The notes under the pieces are model-generated. The model did no database searches and had not been told where the DNA came from. It was given only the letters and a program-made list of their open reading frames with translations. DNA of 22,527 bases from Bacteroidales bacterium (GTDB taxonomy: Bacteria; Bacteroidota; Bacteroidia; Bacteroidales; F082): the NCBI GenBank assembly GCA_017428285.1, contig JAFRRE010000001.1, positions 1 through 22,527 on the forward strand. The letters are read 5' to 3'. Each line of letters starts with the position of its first letter. Within the stretch, counting starts at the first letter, position 1. A program made the position numbers and the translations under genes. Below are positions 6,621 through 15,800 of this stretch, in pieces.

Positions 6621-7145
6621 ATGAAAAAAGAAGACTGTTTTTACCTCGGCAAGATTGCCAAGACACACGGACTGAAAGGGGAGGTGACACTTAAAGTGGA
6701 GGCCGACGATCCTTCCGCATACCTTGAGATGAAGCATTTTTTCCTAGAAATCAATAAGGTGCTGACCCCTTTCTTCGTGGAGAAGATTACGATGAGCGGT
6801 GATAAATTCTTTATTGCTATTCAAGACATGAAGACTATTGAGGCGGCGCAACATCTGGTCGGAAAGTTAGTGTATTTACCTTTGGAAATGTTGCCCAAGC
6901 TCAGCGGCAAGCAGTTCTATTTCCATGAGATTGTGGGCTTTACGGTGGTCGACACGGAGAAAGGCGAGCTGGGTCCCGTCGCCGAAGTGCTGGAATACCC
7001 CACGCAGGCCATCCTGCAGGTAATGAAAGACAAAAAAGAAATCCTTATCCCGATTTTGGACCAGGTCATCCAAAATGTAGACAGAGATAAGAAAATACTT
7101 ACGATAACGGCTCCTGAAGGACTGATAGACATGTATTTGCAATGA
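6621..7145 (+). CDS. rimM: Ribosome maturation factor RimM
   Basis: RimM binds ribosomal protein uS19 and helps the 30S head mature. The 174-aa length is normal for the family. The N-terminal domain opens with the diagnostic YLGKIAKTHGLKGEVTLK segment (residues 8-25). The C-terminal PRC-barrel (about 95-170) includes FYFHEIVGFTVVD, and ILIPILDQVIQNVD with the GLIDMYLQ end. The stop codon overlaps the next start in an ATGA arrangement, so translation of the downstream methyltransferase is probably coupled. A small GAAGAA/TTCTTC hairpin (6583-6599) sits about 20 nt before the ATG. Confidence 0.96.
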   Translation: MKKEDCFYLGKIAKTHGLKGEVTLKVEADDPSAYLEMKHFFLEINKVLTPFFVEKITMSGDKFFIAIQDMKTIEAAQHLVGKLVYLPLEMLPKLSGKQFYFHEIVGFTVVDTEKGELGPVAEVLEYPTQAILQVMKDKKEILIPILDQVIQNVDRDKKILTITAPEGLIDMYLQ

Positions 7146-7855
7146 CCGATGCGCGCCCCTTTCATTTCAAGCATTTCAGCCTCTACCATCATCGCTCGAC
7201 AATGAAGGTGGGCACCGATGCCATTTTGTTGGGACGCTGGACCGAGGTCAAGCCGACGGATGTTGTGCTGGATATTGGCACAGGATGCGGCTTGCTACCA
7301 CTCATGCTCTTGCAGAAAGGTGTAGCGCAGGTGGATGCCGTGGACATTGACAAGGCTTCAATAGAGGAGGCAACGGTCAATTTCGAGGCCTCGAAGTGGC
7401 GCGATTATCTGAAGGCGTACTGTGTAGACATCGTTGATTTCCGAACGGATAAGAGATATGACCTCATTGTTTCCAACCCACCGTATTTCAACCGTTTTTC
7501 GAAATGCGACTCGGAGCGTAAGAGTCGTGCGCGGCACAACGATGCGGGACTATCGTATGCCACGATATGCCAAGAGGTTGGTCGTTTGATGCAGCCTGAT
7601 GGTCGTTATGCATTGGTGTTGCCCGCTGATGTGTCAATGGAGTTTCTTGATACTGCGGAGCGTTACGGGCTTTATCTTCACAAGAGGATGACTATCGTGC
7701 CGATAGCGGGGAAGGAGCCCAACCGTGTCAATCTGGAACTGGGTTTTGGGAAATGCGATAGTGTTTTTGAGGAGACCTTTGTCATCCGCGATGCAGACAA
7801 GCGTTTCACGCCGCAATACAATGAGTTTCTGAAGGATTATTATTTAGGGTTGTAA
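7142..7855 (+). CDS. trmN6: tRNA1(Val) (adenine-37-N6)-methyltransferase, TrmN6/YfiC family
   Basis: SAM-dependent methyltransferase that forms m6A at position 37 of tRNA1(Val). The 237-aa protein begins with FHFKHFSLYHHRSTMKVGTD, the family N-terminus. SAM-binding motif I, DIGTGCG, is at residues 44-50, and an acidic motif II, DAVDID, at 65-70. The catalytic NPPYF of N6-adenine methyltransferases is at 112-116. A later segment, GKEPNRVNLELGF, is also typical. It overlaps rimM by four bases, so the operon pairs a ribosome-maturation and a tRNA-modification gene. The family is clear; the exact tRNA target is inferred. Confidence 0.92.
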   Translation: MTDARPFHFKHFSLYHHRSTMKVGTDAILLGRWTEVKPTDVVLDIGTGCGLLPLMLLQKGVAQVDAVDIDKASIEEATVNFEASKWRDYLKAYCVDIVDFRTDKRYDLIVSNPPYFNRFSKCDSERKSRARHNDAGLSYATICQEVGRLMQPDGRYALVLPADVSMEFLDTAERYGLYLHKRMTIVPIAGKEPNRVNLELGFGKCDSVFEETFVIRDADKRFTPQYNEFLKDYYLGL

Positions 7856-7862
7856 CAGCTGC

Positions 7863-7999
7863 TTCAACCTTCTATGTCATTCCTCGCAATGGATGTGCGA
7901 TTTGGAATCTATAGAAGGTTGAACAGTGTAATGTTTCTGAAAACATAGATTCCAATCCCTGCAAGCCTCTGCAAGGAATGACATATTTCCAGAAACATT
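7863..7999. repeat. Double inverted-repeat element between convergent trmN6 and the barrel-protein gene
   Basis: Two hairpins lie side by side. The first has perfect 13-bp arms (7863-7875 TTCAACCTTCTAT and 7911-7923). The second has perfect 10-bp arms (7930-7939 AATGTTTCTG and 7990-7999). Their interiors (7874-7912 and 7945-7984) are inverted copies of each other: both carry ATGTCATTCCT at one end and TTGGAATCTAT at the other, with divergent centres. The first centre has TCGCA...TGCGA as its own dyad. The element ends 6 bp before the stop of the gene at 8006 and fills the convergent gap. Confidence 0.8.
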
Positions 8000-8005
8000 C
8001 CAAAA

Positions 8006-8869
8006 CTATTGTCCCTTTTTCGAGGCTTCCTTGTTTGCCTTGGCGCGGTGTTCGTTGAAGAGATACACCACCCTCAGTGTGATGCTGTTGTTGTACTGGC
8101 GTTGCAGGGGCTGCACCCTTGAGTCGTCGGTTTTCAGGAGGGTTTCGTTGGTGTCTTTGTAGAACAGGCGTGTACGAATGGGCACCAGCGAGTATTGGTA
8201 GCGCAATTCAGCATGTATGCCTTCCCAAATGCGGACGCGGGCATCGGCGCAAATGCAGAAGTCGTTGCCTCGGTAGCTGTCGGAGTTGGCAATCACTTGT
8301 GGAACCAGTTCTTCGATGGCTGCGTCTTGCGGATAGCCTGCCGCGTAAAGCATTTTGGTCAAATCCTTGATGTTGGTCGCTTGGCTGACATCGGGAAGAC
8401 CTTCCCTGTCCTCTCTCCAATGGATTTGTCCGTCTCCCAAACGGATGGACGAGGATTGTCCATTGATGTATTCTTGGAGTCCGACGATACGCCCGTATGA
8501 CACGCCGACACCGAGGCTATAGCGGTCCTTGTCGGTCACATAGATCATCACCGGGATTTCGGCATAGTTGAGGTTCAGTTTATAACGACCCGAATACAGC
8601 CCAAGATGGGGGTTGATAGAATCACGTTTGTAGGCACCTTTTTGGTTGAAAAGCACCTCAAGGCCGACATCCAACCAGTTGGTGATGGGGATTAAGGCAC
8701 CGGCACCGACATGCACGCCTGGCTTGCGGTAATGGTAGCATTCGTCGCCGTCCACTTGGCAGATGTTGCCGCCCAAGATCAGTTCGCCTTTGACGATTTG
8801 GGCATGGAGCAGGGCAGGAGCGGCCAATGTGAAGGCCAACAATAGGGTAACTATTCTGAATCTCTTCAT
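8006..8869 (-). CDS. Exported outer-membrane beta-barrel-like protein, function unknown
   Basis: The 287-aa product begins with a signal peptide (MKRFRIVTLLLAFTLAAPALLHAQ, residues 1-24). The rest alternates short amphipathic strands ending in aromatics or turns, such as VKGELILGGNICQV, WLDVGLEVLFNQKG, KLNLNYAEIPVMIYV and YSLGVGVSYGRIVGL. This pattern is like PorT/OmpW-type Bacteroidetes barrels. A less strand-like insert with acidic and polar residues lies at about 145-200. The C-terminus is hydrophilic and lysine-rich rather than ending in Phe, which is unusual for a barrel. I do not recognise a specific family. It has its own -7 box at 8934-8927 and follows the C10 protease gene on the same strand. 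Confidence 0.7.
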   Translation of the reverse strand: MKRFRIVTLLLAFTLAAPALLHAQIVKGELILGGNICQVDGDECYHYRKPGVHVGAGALIPITNWLDVGLEVLFNQKGAYKRDSINPHLGLYSGRYKLNLNYAEIPVMIYVTDKDRYSLGVGVSYGRIVGLQEYINGQSSSIRLGDGQIHWREDREGLPDVSQATNIKDLTKMLYAAGYPQDAAIEELVPQVIANSDSYRGNDFCICADARVRIWEGIHAELRYQYSLVPIRTRLFYKDTNETLLKTDDSRVQPLQRQYNNSITLRVVYLFNEHRAKANKEASKKGQ

Positions 8870-8926
8870 TATTGTTCGATTTCTAGGATTAACTGATTTG
8901 TGGCGTTTTTATTGCAAAACCGGCTG

Positions 8927-8934
8927 CAAAAATA
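8927..8934 (-). promoter_or_regulatory. -7 promoter box (TATTTTTG) for the 287-aa barrel-like protein
   Basis: TATTTTTG lies within the 73-bp gap after the C10 protease stop and 57 nt before the barrel ATG, so the two genes can be transcribed separately. Confidence 0.6.
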
Positions 8935-8942
8935 CGAAATCA

Positions 8943-11393
8943 TCATTGATTCAAAGTTTGTCCTAATACGCTATAGCGTTTTCCGTCCTTGATGATGACG
9001 ATGTGTCCGTCTTCAATCACTTTTTGAACAGACGGCTCAGATTCTTCCTGATTGAGGTTTTCATCAATGCCAAAGTCCGTCTTCACGATAGTATCGGACC
9101 AAATGATTTCCGACTCGACGCCATTGAAATAAACCTCGCTGATGCCGAAACGGTAAGTGCCCGCATTAGCCTCATTCCAAGTCGAGTCGATATAAGATGT
9201 GCTGGTGACTTCATCTGCTAGCATTACGCTATTTCCCTCGCTGTCGGCACGATAAAGCCGATAGTGTGAAATAGGAGCTAGATGGCTCTTGATTTCATAA
9301 ATGTAAATACTGGGATTCGCTGCATCGTGTTCGTCAACAATAAAAAACGCAGCATCCTTGCCATGGTATTTCCCGATGCAAGCTCCTACTATGGAATGAA
9401 GGCTCAATAAACTTAGCAGATTCTCGTTGAAACTGTTGTTGGAGATTTCATAATGGTAAATGCCATTACCAATTAACAACAAGTGTGGGTTCCCATCTTC
9501 TGCAATAAGACTCCCAAATCCACTGATAAAATATGAAATCATCGAGGGTATTGCTAAGGTACACAACTTTTGGCCTTGACGATCCACGAGTGTTAAATTC
9601 CTGCCTTGAATAAAATCCATGAGCCAAAAACCGTCATGATACGCGTCATAGGCACAATAGCCAAACTGATTGTTTGTGTTTTCATAGGTGCTGTCAATAA
9701 GCGTCTTGTTGTCAAAATCATAACGATACAGGTAATATATATTGTAAAAAGCAGCGTTTTTGCTGCAGTAAAAATAGGTTCCGTCACTGGTCAGTCCGTC
9801 AGGTCTGGCACCTTCGATATTAAAGGATTCCATTAATTCGCCGTCCATGGTATATTTCTTAAAGGTGTTTGGACAATCCGAGTGGCAAGCAGTATAGATG
9901 TACTCGCCATTAGTCGTTATATAGTTTTCCTCATCGATTTCAAATTGTTTCGCAAGGTTCAATTGAAAGATACTGTCATAGTTCCATGACAGACCGACAT
10001 ACTGACTGTTCACATCATTCGTGTCGGGAGCATGATATGCTGCGATTTCTTTTATAGGCATAAAGGAAAAAACGGCTTCGATGTCGTCAATGACATCATT
10101 GACCAGAAACGAGTATGACGAGTCATAGGATACAATTTTTCCATTTTTCTTCCAATGGCAGAACCTGCTGTTTTCAGTTGAAACCGCAGTAAGCGTGCAT
10201 TGTTCACCAATATGATATTCTCCAGTTCCTTCTATGGTGCCGGCTGTAGGAGGATAAGCCGTAGCCTCAATAATCCATGGTTCATATTCGGGGTTGATGT
10301 CGAGGATGGCAAAGTTGCTTTCGTTAAAGCTATATCCGATAGGATTCAGATGTCCCAAGGCGAAATAGCCGTTGGCGCGGCCCCATCCCCAATTGAAGTG
10401 CAGCAAGTCGTTGCCATCGTAGCCGTCACACACGAAGGCATGGCTACCTTGGCTGCCTTTACCTCCGTAAAACACGGGTCGCTGTAAGTTAAGGCAGCTT
10501 TTCAACATCGAAATCCATTCCTCATCATTGAAGTCACTGCGTTTTTCGAAATGGAGTCGCCTTGAGTAATTGAAATAGCGGACCAGCGCGTCAGGGACAT
10601 CGCCAGAATCGGCTCCAGAACCGTTGGTGGTGTATTTCATGTTTACCGAAACTCCACAATGGAAAAGCAGTGTCGCTACAGCCTCAATTTCAGCGTCGCT
10701 GGAGTTGTCGGTCAGCGAATCGGGCATGTGGTCCCAGTCGTAGATGGTGTTGCCGAAATCAGCGGAAAGCGTGTGGCCTGCATTGTTGTAAGAGTGCGAG
10801 CCCCATCCGGTTTCGGGATATCTCCAATAATGCATGATTTGACCCATGGCCACGGCTATGCAACCTGCTTCGGCATGGCCACACGGGACTTTTGAAAAGG
10901 TAGGGCAGAGGTCGTTGTAAAGGCATCCCTGCTCCCACATTTCGGTTAGCAAGGGCTCGACGGCTGAGGCAGTCTTGCTTTCGTTGAGCCGACCAGTGTT
11001 CTTCACAAGTTCCCATTGCCTTGCCGTGAGTTCATCCGCTTCGATATGGTTTTCGATGCCGTATTGTATCCTTGCCACGAAGTCCTGCAAATAGGCCTCC
11101 ATTTGTTCGGGAATGTCGTTCGGGTCGAAAAGGCCTTCATGGGAATAGCCAATGATGGGTGTCTCGCAGTCGTCGGCCGAAACGATGACGAAGCCGTCTT
11201 CGGTGTTGAAGACATAGAATGCGGCAGCGTTCTTGTCTGTTCGATAAGTGGAGACTAGTTGTGCGTCGCTGGCTCCCATGAACTTGACAGCGACGGATTG
11301 CGCTGTTTGCAGGTCGACGGGGCGGGCAGTTAAGGTGTGATGCAACCCAAAAACAACAATGATAAGAGAAAGAATAGTAGTCATTTTATTCAT
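8943..11393 (-). CDS. Secreted C10-family cysteine protease (streptopain-like) with C-terminal accessory domains
   Basis: Predicted secreted papain-like cysteine protease. ATG 11393 gives 816 aa; a TTG two codons earlier is in frame but less likely. Residues 1-23 are a signal peptide. About 25-115 form the Spi-type propeptide (AQSVAVKFMG, VFNTEDGFVIVSADD). The peptidase domain (about 145-360) has the nucleophile C178 in EAGCIAVAMGQIMHYW, His318 in GSHAFVCDGY, and N334/W335 in NWGWG. A Gly-rich GSGA segment lies at 258-261. An InlB-repeat-like segment (PTAGTIEGTGEYHIGEQC, about 378-395, through the following 45 residues) comes next. A propeller-like stretch and a fibronectin-like stretch follow, then a tail VIEDGHIVIIKDGKRYSVLG. 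This tail resembles short Bacteroidales C-terminal sorting-type ends. It is catalytically complete; the substrate is unknown. Confidence 0.9.
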   Translation of the reverse strand: MNKMTTILSLIIVVFGLHHTLTARPVDLQTAQSVAVKFMGASDAQLVSTYRTDKNAAAFYVFNTEDGFVIVSADDCETPIIGYSHEGLFDPNDIPEQMEAYLQDFVARIQYGIENHIEADELTARQWELVKNTGRLNESKTASAVEPLLTEMWEQGCLYNDLCPTFSKVPCGHAEAGCIAVAMGQIMHYWRYPETGWGSHSYNNAGHTLSADFGNTIYDWDHMPDSLTDNSSDAEIEAVATLLFHCGVSVNMKYTTNGSGADSGDVPDALVRYFNYSRRLHFEKRSDFNDEEWISMLKSCLNLQRPVFYGGKGSQGSHAFVCDGYDGNDLLHFNWGWGRANGYFALGHLNPIGYSFNESNFAILDINPEYEPWIIEATAYPPTAGTIEGTGEYHIGEQCTLTAVSTENSRFCHWKKNGKIVSYDSSYSFLVNDVIDDIEAVFSFMPIKEIAAYHAPDTNDVNSQYVGLSWNYDSIFQLNLAKQFEIDEENYITTNGEYIYTACHSDCPNTFKKYTMDGELMESFNIEGARPDGLTSDGTYFYCSKNAAFYNIYYLYRYDFDNKTLIDSTYENTNNQFGYCAYDAYHDGFWLMDFIQGRNLTLVDRQGQKLCTLAIPSMISYFISGFGSLIAEDGNPHLLLIGNGIYHYEISNNSFNENLLSLLSLHSIVGACIGKYHGKDAAFFIVDEHDAANPSIYIYEIKSHLAPISHYRLYRADSEGNSVMLADEVTSTSYIDSTWNEANAGTYRFGISEVYFNGVESEIIWSDTIVKTDFGIDENLNQEESEPSVQKVIEDGHIVIIKDGKRYSVLGQTLNQ

Positions 11394-11413
11394 CTTCAAT
11401 GGTGTTTCGGGTG

Positions 11414-11421
11414 CAAAAATA
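11414..11421 (-). promoter_or_regulatory. -7 promoter box (TATTTTTG) for the C10 protease
   Basis: TATTTTTG lies 20 nt upstream of the ATG at 11393, a spacing shared with other genes in the window; this supports the ATG over the earlier TTG. Confidence 0.6.
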
Positions 11422-11546
11422 GGTGCTTTATTTTAAAAAAGCAAGTGTTTATGCAAAATAGATGATTTACTTCTCGCCTCCATGAAACTAGAAACAGTCC
11501 AAAGAGCAAACAATGGTTCGATTTGGATGTTTTTTGAGTCTCATGA

Positions 11547-12896
11547 TTATTGTCCGCTCAAATCTTGGTATCGACGGCGGGCAGTGAGGTAGGTAATCTG
11601 TCGGTCGGTGATGGCGTTTTTGGCTTGCAATAGTAATGCATGAGCCTCAAGCACATCGGTGATGGTGTTCATGCCGGCGCGGTAGTTGAGTTCTGCGAGG
11701 CGGTAGTTTTCTTTGGCCATGTCCAAGGCGGCCTTGTCGGATTGCATCAAGGCATCGGCTTCCACCTTCTGGTTATATGCCTGTTTCAACTGCAAGCTCA
11801 TCTTCTCTGTAAGGTCTTTTTGCATCAACTCCGCTTCGCGGATGACGATGTCGTGCTCTTTCAGCTTGTGCGCGGTCTCCCACCATTGCGTCAAGGGAAT
11901 CGACACTTGGGCAAGGGCAATGGCGTTGAATTTGTACTTTCTCACGAGATTACCATAAACCGCACTGCCGCCGATGCCGACTTGAGGCAAGGCTTCCCCT
12001 AAAGTCAGTTTTTTGCGAAGATTCTCTGCATCTACTTGGAGTTGAAGCAGTTGGTGCTCTGGACGGATGAAATTTTCCTGAACCGTAGCAACGGGAGTGC
12101 TCATTGTTGAAAAACTAGCCGTATCTAAGGTCAGACCCGCTTCGGGGTATTCAATGCCGATTTGCTGGCAAAGCAGTTGTGAAGCCAAAACAATGCCATT
12201 GCCGAGTTGCATCTGTTTGGCTTTCAACTCATTTTGCTTCAAGGCAAGGCGAAGTTTGTCGCTTTTGGTGATAAGCCCTGCTTTCAGTGCAACATCTACG
12301 ATGTGTTCGAGGCTGTCGGTGAGTGCCAAGGCTGACTCCACGGTGCGGACCTTGTCCTGCAAGCCCGCTACAAGGTAATAGGACGATTCGATGTTTTCGA
12401 GCATGTCGCGTTCCGATACTTCGGCTTTCAGACGGGCAGCCTCAATACCGAGGTTGGCCAACTGGTTGCCGTTCTTGATGCGTCCACCCGCATAAACGGG
12501 CACCATGGCCGTGGCATTCACGCTATGGCCTTTCTTCATCAGGTTGATCTCGGTCGGCAGTCCTATATTGGCACCTTCAGGGTCGTTCAATGTAGTGATG
12601 AGCGCTGAAAGGAAAGCCCCCAAATCATCATCCTGAATGTCGTTGATACCGTATTCAATAATGGGTCTGGCGGCAAAATAGGCCAAATATGAAATCGACA
12701 CCTGTGGAAAATACTTGGTGAACACCTGTGCTTTGACCTGTTGCGCTTTTTCGATTTCCAACTGGTTGGTCTGCAACTGCACATTGTTGGCTTTGGCTAA
12801 GGCAAAGCAAGAGTCGAGCGTCAGTACAGAAGTTTGAGCATTGACGCTGATGCAAAGCACGGCAAAGATTATGGATAAGATATGTCTTTTTTTCAT
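11547..12896 (-). CDS. TolC-family outer-membrane efflux protein
   Basis: Outer-membrane channel of a tripartite efflux pump. The 449-aa protein has a signal peptide (MKKRHILSIIFAVLCISVNAQ). Two OEP repeats follow, rich in long coiled-coil helices, for example LTLDSCFALAKANNVQLQTNQLE-type at the start and the second-half KMSLQLKQAYNQKVEADAL segment with LNYRAGMNTITDVLEAHALL. There is no lipobox Cys. It is the last gene of the cassette, and its ATG overlaps the RND stop by four bases (ATGA), implying translational coupling. The length and architecture are normal for the family; the substrate is unknown. Confidence 0.93.
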   Translation of the reverse strand: MKKRHILSIIFAVLCISVNAQTSVLTLDSCFALAKANNVQLQTNQLEIEKAQQVKAQVFTKYFPQVSISYLAYFAARPIIEYGINDIQDDDLGAFLSALITTLNDPEGANIGLPTEINLMKKGHSVNATAMVPVYAGGRIKNGNQLANLGIEAARLKAEVSERDMLENIESSYYLVAGLQDKVRTVESALALTDSLEHIVDVALKAGLITKSDKLRLALKQNELKAKQMQLGNGIVLASQLLCQQIGIEYPEAGLTLDTASFSTMSTPVATVQENFIRPEHQLLQLQVDAENLRKKLTLGEALPQVGIGGSAVYGNLVRKYKFNAIALAQVSIPLTQWWETAHKLKEHDIVIREAELMQKDLTEKMSLQLKQAYNQKVEADALMQSDKAALDMAKENYRLAELNYRAGMNTITDVLEAHALLLQAKNAITDRQITYLTARRRYQDLSGQ

Positions 12897-15800
12897 GGCT
12901 GTGTGTTGTTTTCTTCGTTTTTGTTTTTTTCCTCGTTGCGCTTGTCGCGTTCGTCGAGGCGGTCGAGGAAGCGTTGGTTGGCTTTCTTCAAGCGTTTCTG
13001 GTCGCGTTCGCCCGCATCAAAGGCCAGGCAATAGGCTACGGGCAGCACGGTGACAACCAAGGGGAAGGTGAAGATGGTGCCGAAGCAGATGACCACGCCC
13101 ATGGGCTCCCAAAGCAGGGTCTTGGCTAAAATCATCGGGATGACACCCAAGGCCGTGGTGGCCGAGGTGAGGAAGATAGGCCTCATGCGGCGCAGTCCAG
13201 CTTCGTAGGCGGCATCGTGCACGGCGATTTTCTCTTTTGCCCGTAATTCGCCTGCATAGTCGTACATGATGATGGCATTGCGTACGATGATGCCGATGAG
13301 CGAGATGACACCCAGCATGGCGGTAATCGACAGGTCGAGGCCAAACAGCCACAGGCCGAACATGGCACCAAAGACACAGATCAGCGAGACAGAAATCGAG
13401 AGGAAGGAAATGCCGATGCGCTTGTAGTGGATAATCAAGACAATGAACATAACCACTACGGCCGCCAAGATGGACATGAGCAGTGAAGGCATGGTCTCTT
13501 TGGTGAGCAACATGGATCCGCCTTCTTCGATGACCACATCTTCAGGTATGTTGAGTGTGTTGAGATATTCTTGTGTCTTCTTGTATTGCGCCAATTGTCC
13601 GCATCCAGGCATGACATCAGCCATCACGGTGATGCAGCGGCGGCCATTGCGGTGGGTCAGGTTGTCGTGTTGGAAACGGGGATGGATATCGGCCACTTGA
13701 CGCAAAGGCACCCAAACACCAGGAAGTGAGGTGGGTACCAGCATGTTGCCGATTCCCTCATAGTCGATGTCATGCAGGCCTTCGGTGTAGATGGTCGTGG
13801 GCAGGTTGTAGCCGTTTTCCCACATGGAGACCATCTTGTTGCCCGAAAGGGCGCTTGAGAGGTAGACCGAAAGCACGGCTTGCGTCACGCCAAGGCGGTT
13901 GGCCTCGTCGATGTTCAGGTCCACTTCCACGATTTCTTCGGTGTCGTCGTAGTCGGAATGGACGAAAAACAGGTCGGGATTTTGTTTCAAGCAGGCAACG
14001 AGTGAGTCCTTGATGGGCTCAAGTTTGTCGTAGCTGTCGCCCATGAGATAGTATTCCACGGGCGCATTCACCACTTGATAGTCCATCTGCTTGAAACGGA
14101 TCTGTGCGGAGGGGAAATGGTTCTCGTATTTCTGCGAGTACTCTTTCATCATCTCTTTGGTGGCTTTCTCCGATTCGGTGATGACAATGAATTGGGAATA
14201 GGCCGTGGTGGGCATGGGCTCGGGAGCATAAGTTATGTGGAAACGCGGCGATGCCATGCCGAGGAATGTGGTGACGGATTTCACGCGCTTGTCGGCCAAT
14301 AGGATTTTCGTTAGTGAGTCGGACACTTTGGCGGTTTCATCAAGCGAACTGCCGGCAGCAAGATGTACCTCAACTGCAAAGCTGTCGCGCTCGGCTTTGG
14401 GCAGCATCTGGATGTTGATGCGAGTGAGGAAAAACACGCCGATGGCCACGGATATGACAGATACGATGATGGTGCCCCATTTGTGACGGAAACAGAGGTC
14501 GAGGAGTTTTTTGTAGGATTTTTGAAGTGCGTCGAAGAACTTGGCTTGGATTTTCTCCAACTTCGAGCGTTTGTTGGGATTCGAAGGCCCGATGATTCTA
14601 GCCGAAAGGTAGGGAATCACCCAGATGGCATAGAGGAAACTGCACGACAAGGTGATGAAAATTGCCCAGGGGAACATCCCGATGAAATCACCCATGTTGG
14701 TGCCTTTCATCAAGGACAACATGGGGAAGAACATGAAGGAGATGGAGCAGGTGGCGATGAGCATAGAAGTCATCAGGCTCTTGGTGGAGACGGCGGCGGA
14801 ATACCAACGGGAACGCCCCGAATTGAGCATGTCGGTATAACCGTCAATGACCACAACTGAGTCGTCTACAATCATGCCAAGCACAACGATGAGTGCCGCC
14901 AAGGTGACGGTGTTCAATTCGATGCCTAACAGGTACATGATGGCCCACGCGGCCGCGATGCAGACAGGCACCGAAGTCGAAGAGACCAAGGCGGTACGCA
15001 AGGGGAAGAGGAAGAGCATCACCAAAATAACGATGATGACAGCCTCGATGAGGTCTTTCAGGAAGGAGCGCACCGACTTGTTGACTACCACGGGCTGGTC
15101 GGTGATGCGGTGCACTTTGATGTCGGGTGGCGCCGTGGCAAGGAAGGTCTCGATCTCTTTGTTGACTTCATCGCCGAAGGCCACTACATTGTGTCCAGGT
15201 CGCATCTCCATGGAGAAGATGAGGCATTGGTTGCCGTCGACGATGCTGTCGGAGTATTGGATGTATTGTGACGACTCTTGGTAGCGGCGTTCGAGACGGG
15301 CCACATCGCGCAGGCGGATAATCTGCCCAGTGACGGGGTCGGAGAAGACAATCAGTTCCGAGAGTTCGTAGATGTCGCTGTATGGGACATTCACATGGAT
15401 GACCGCAGAGCCGTCAGCGTTATCGGCCTTGCCTGTGATGGTTCGGAGACTGTGGGCGGCCAATTCTGCCGTAATCATAGAGGGCGACACTGCATATTGG
15501 GTCATGCGCGTGGGGTCCATGTAGATGGCGATTTCTTCCTTTTGCTCGCCCACAATTTTGATGTTGCCCATGGTCTCAATGTTGCGCAGGCGTTCCGAGA
15601 GGCGGTCGGCGAAGTCGCGCAGCTCGCGAGGTGAGCGTTGGTCGCTCTCAATGGCAAGGAGCAGGGAAGAAGCGTTGCCAAAATCATCAATGACTGTAGT
15701 GGCTAACACACCTTGTGGCAGGTCAGTTCTTTGGAAAAGGACAAGTCCTTGGCGGATGCGTGACCAGGTCATCTTGGGGTCTTTGGTGTCGTTGACCAAC

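Noticed and set aside
6399..6737. N-terminal extension of the metal permease.
   Set aside because: It is antisense to rimM and the hairpin element, upstream of the permease promoter box, and lacks family similarity.
11394..11399. TTG start of the C10 protease two codons upstream.
   Set aside because: An ATG follows at once, with a better spacing to the promoter box; the difference is only two residues.
13000..14900. Arg940 in place of the AcrB-type relay Lys in the RND pump.
   Set aside because: I recall VRN at this place in other RND pumps, so it is probably family variation and not an inactivating change.
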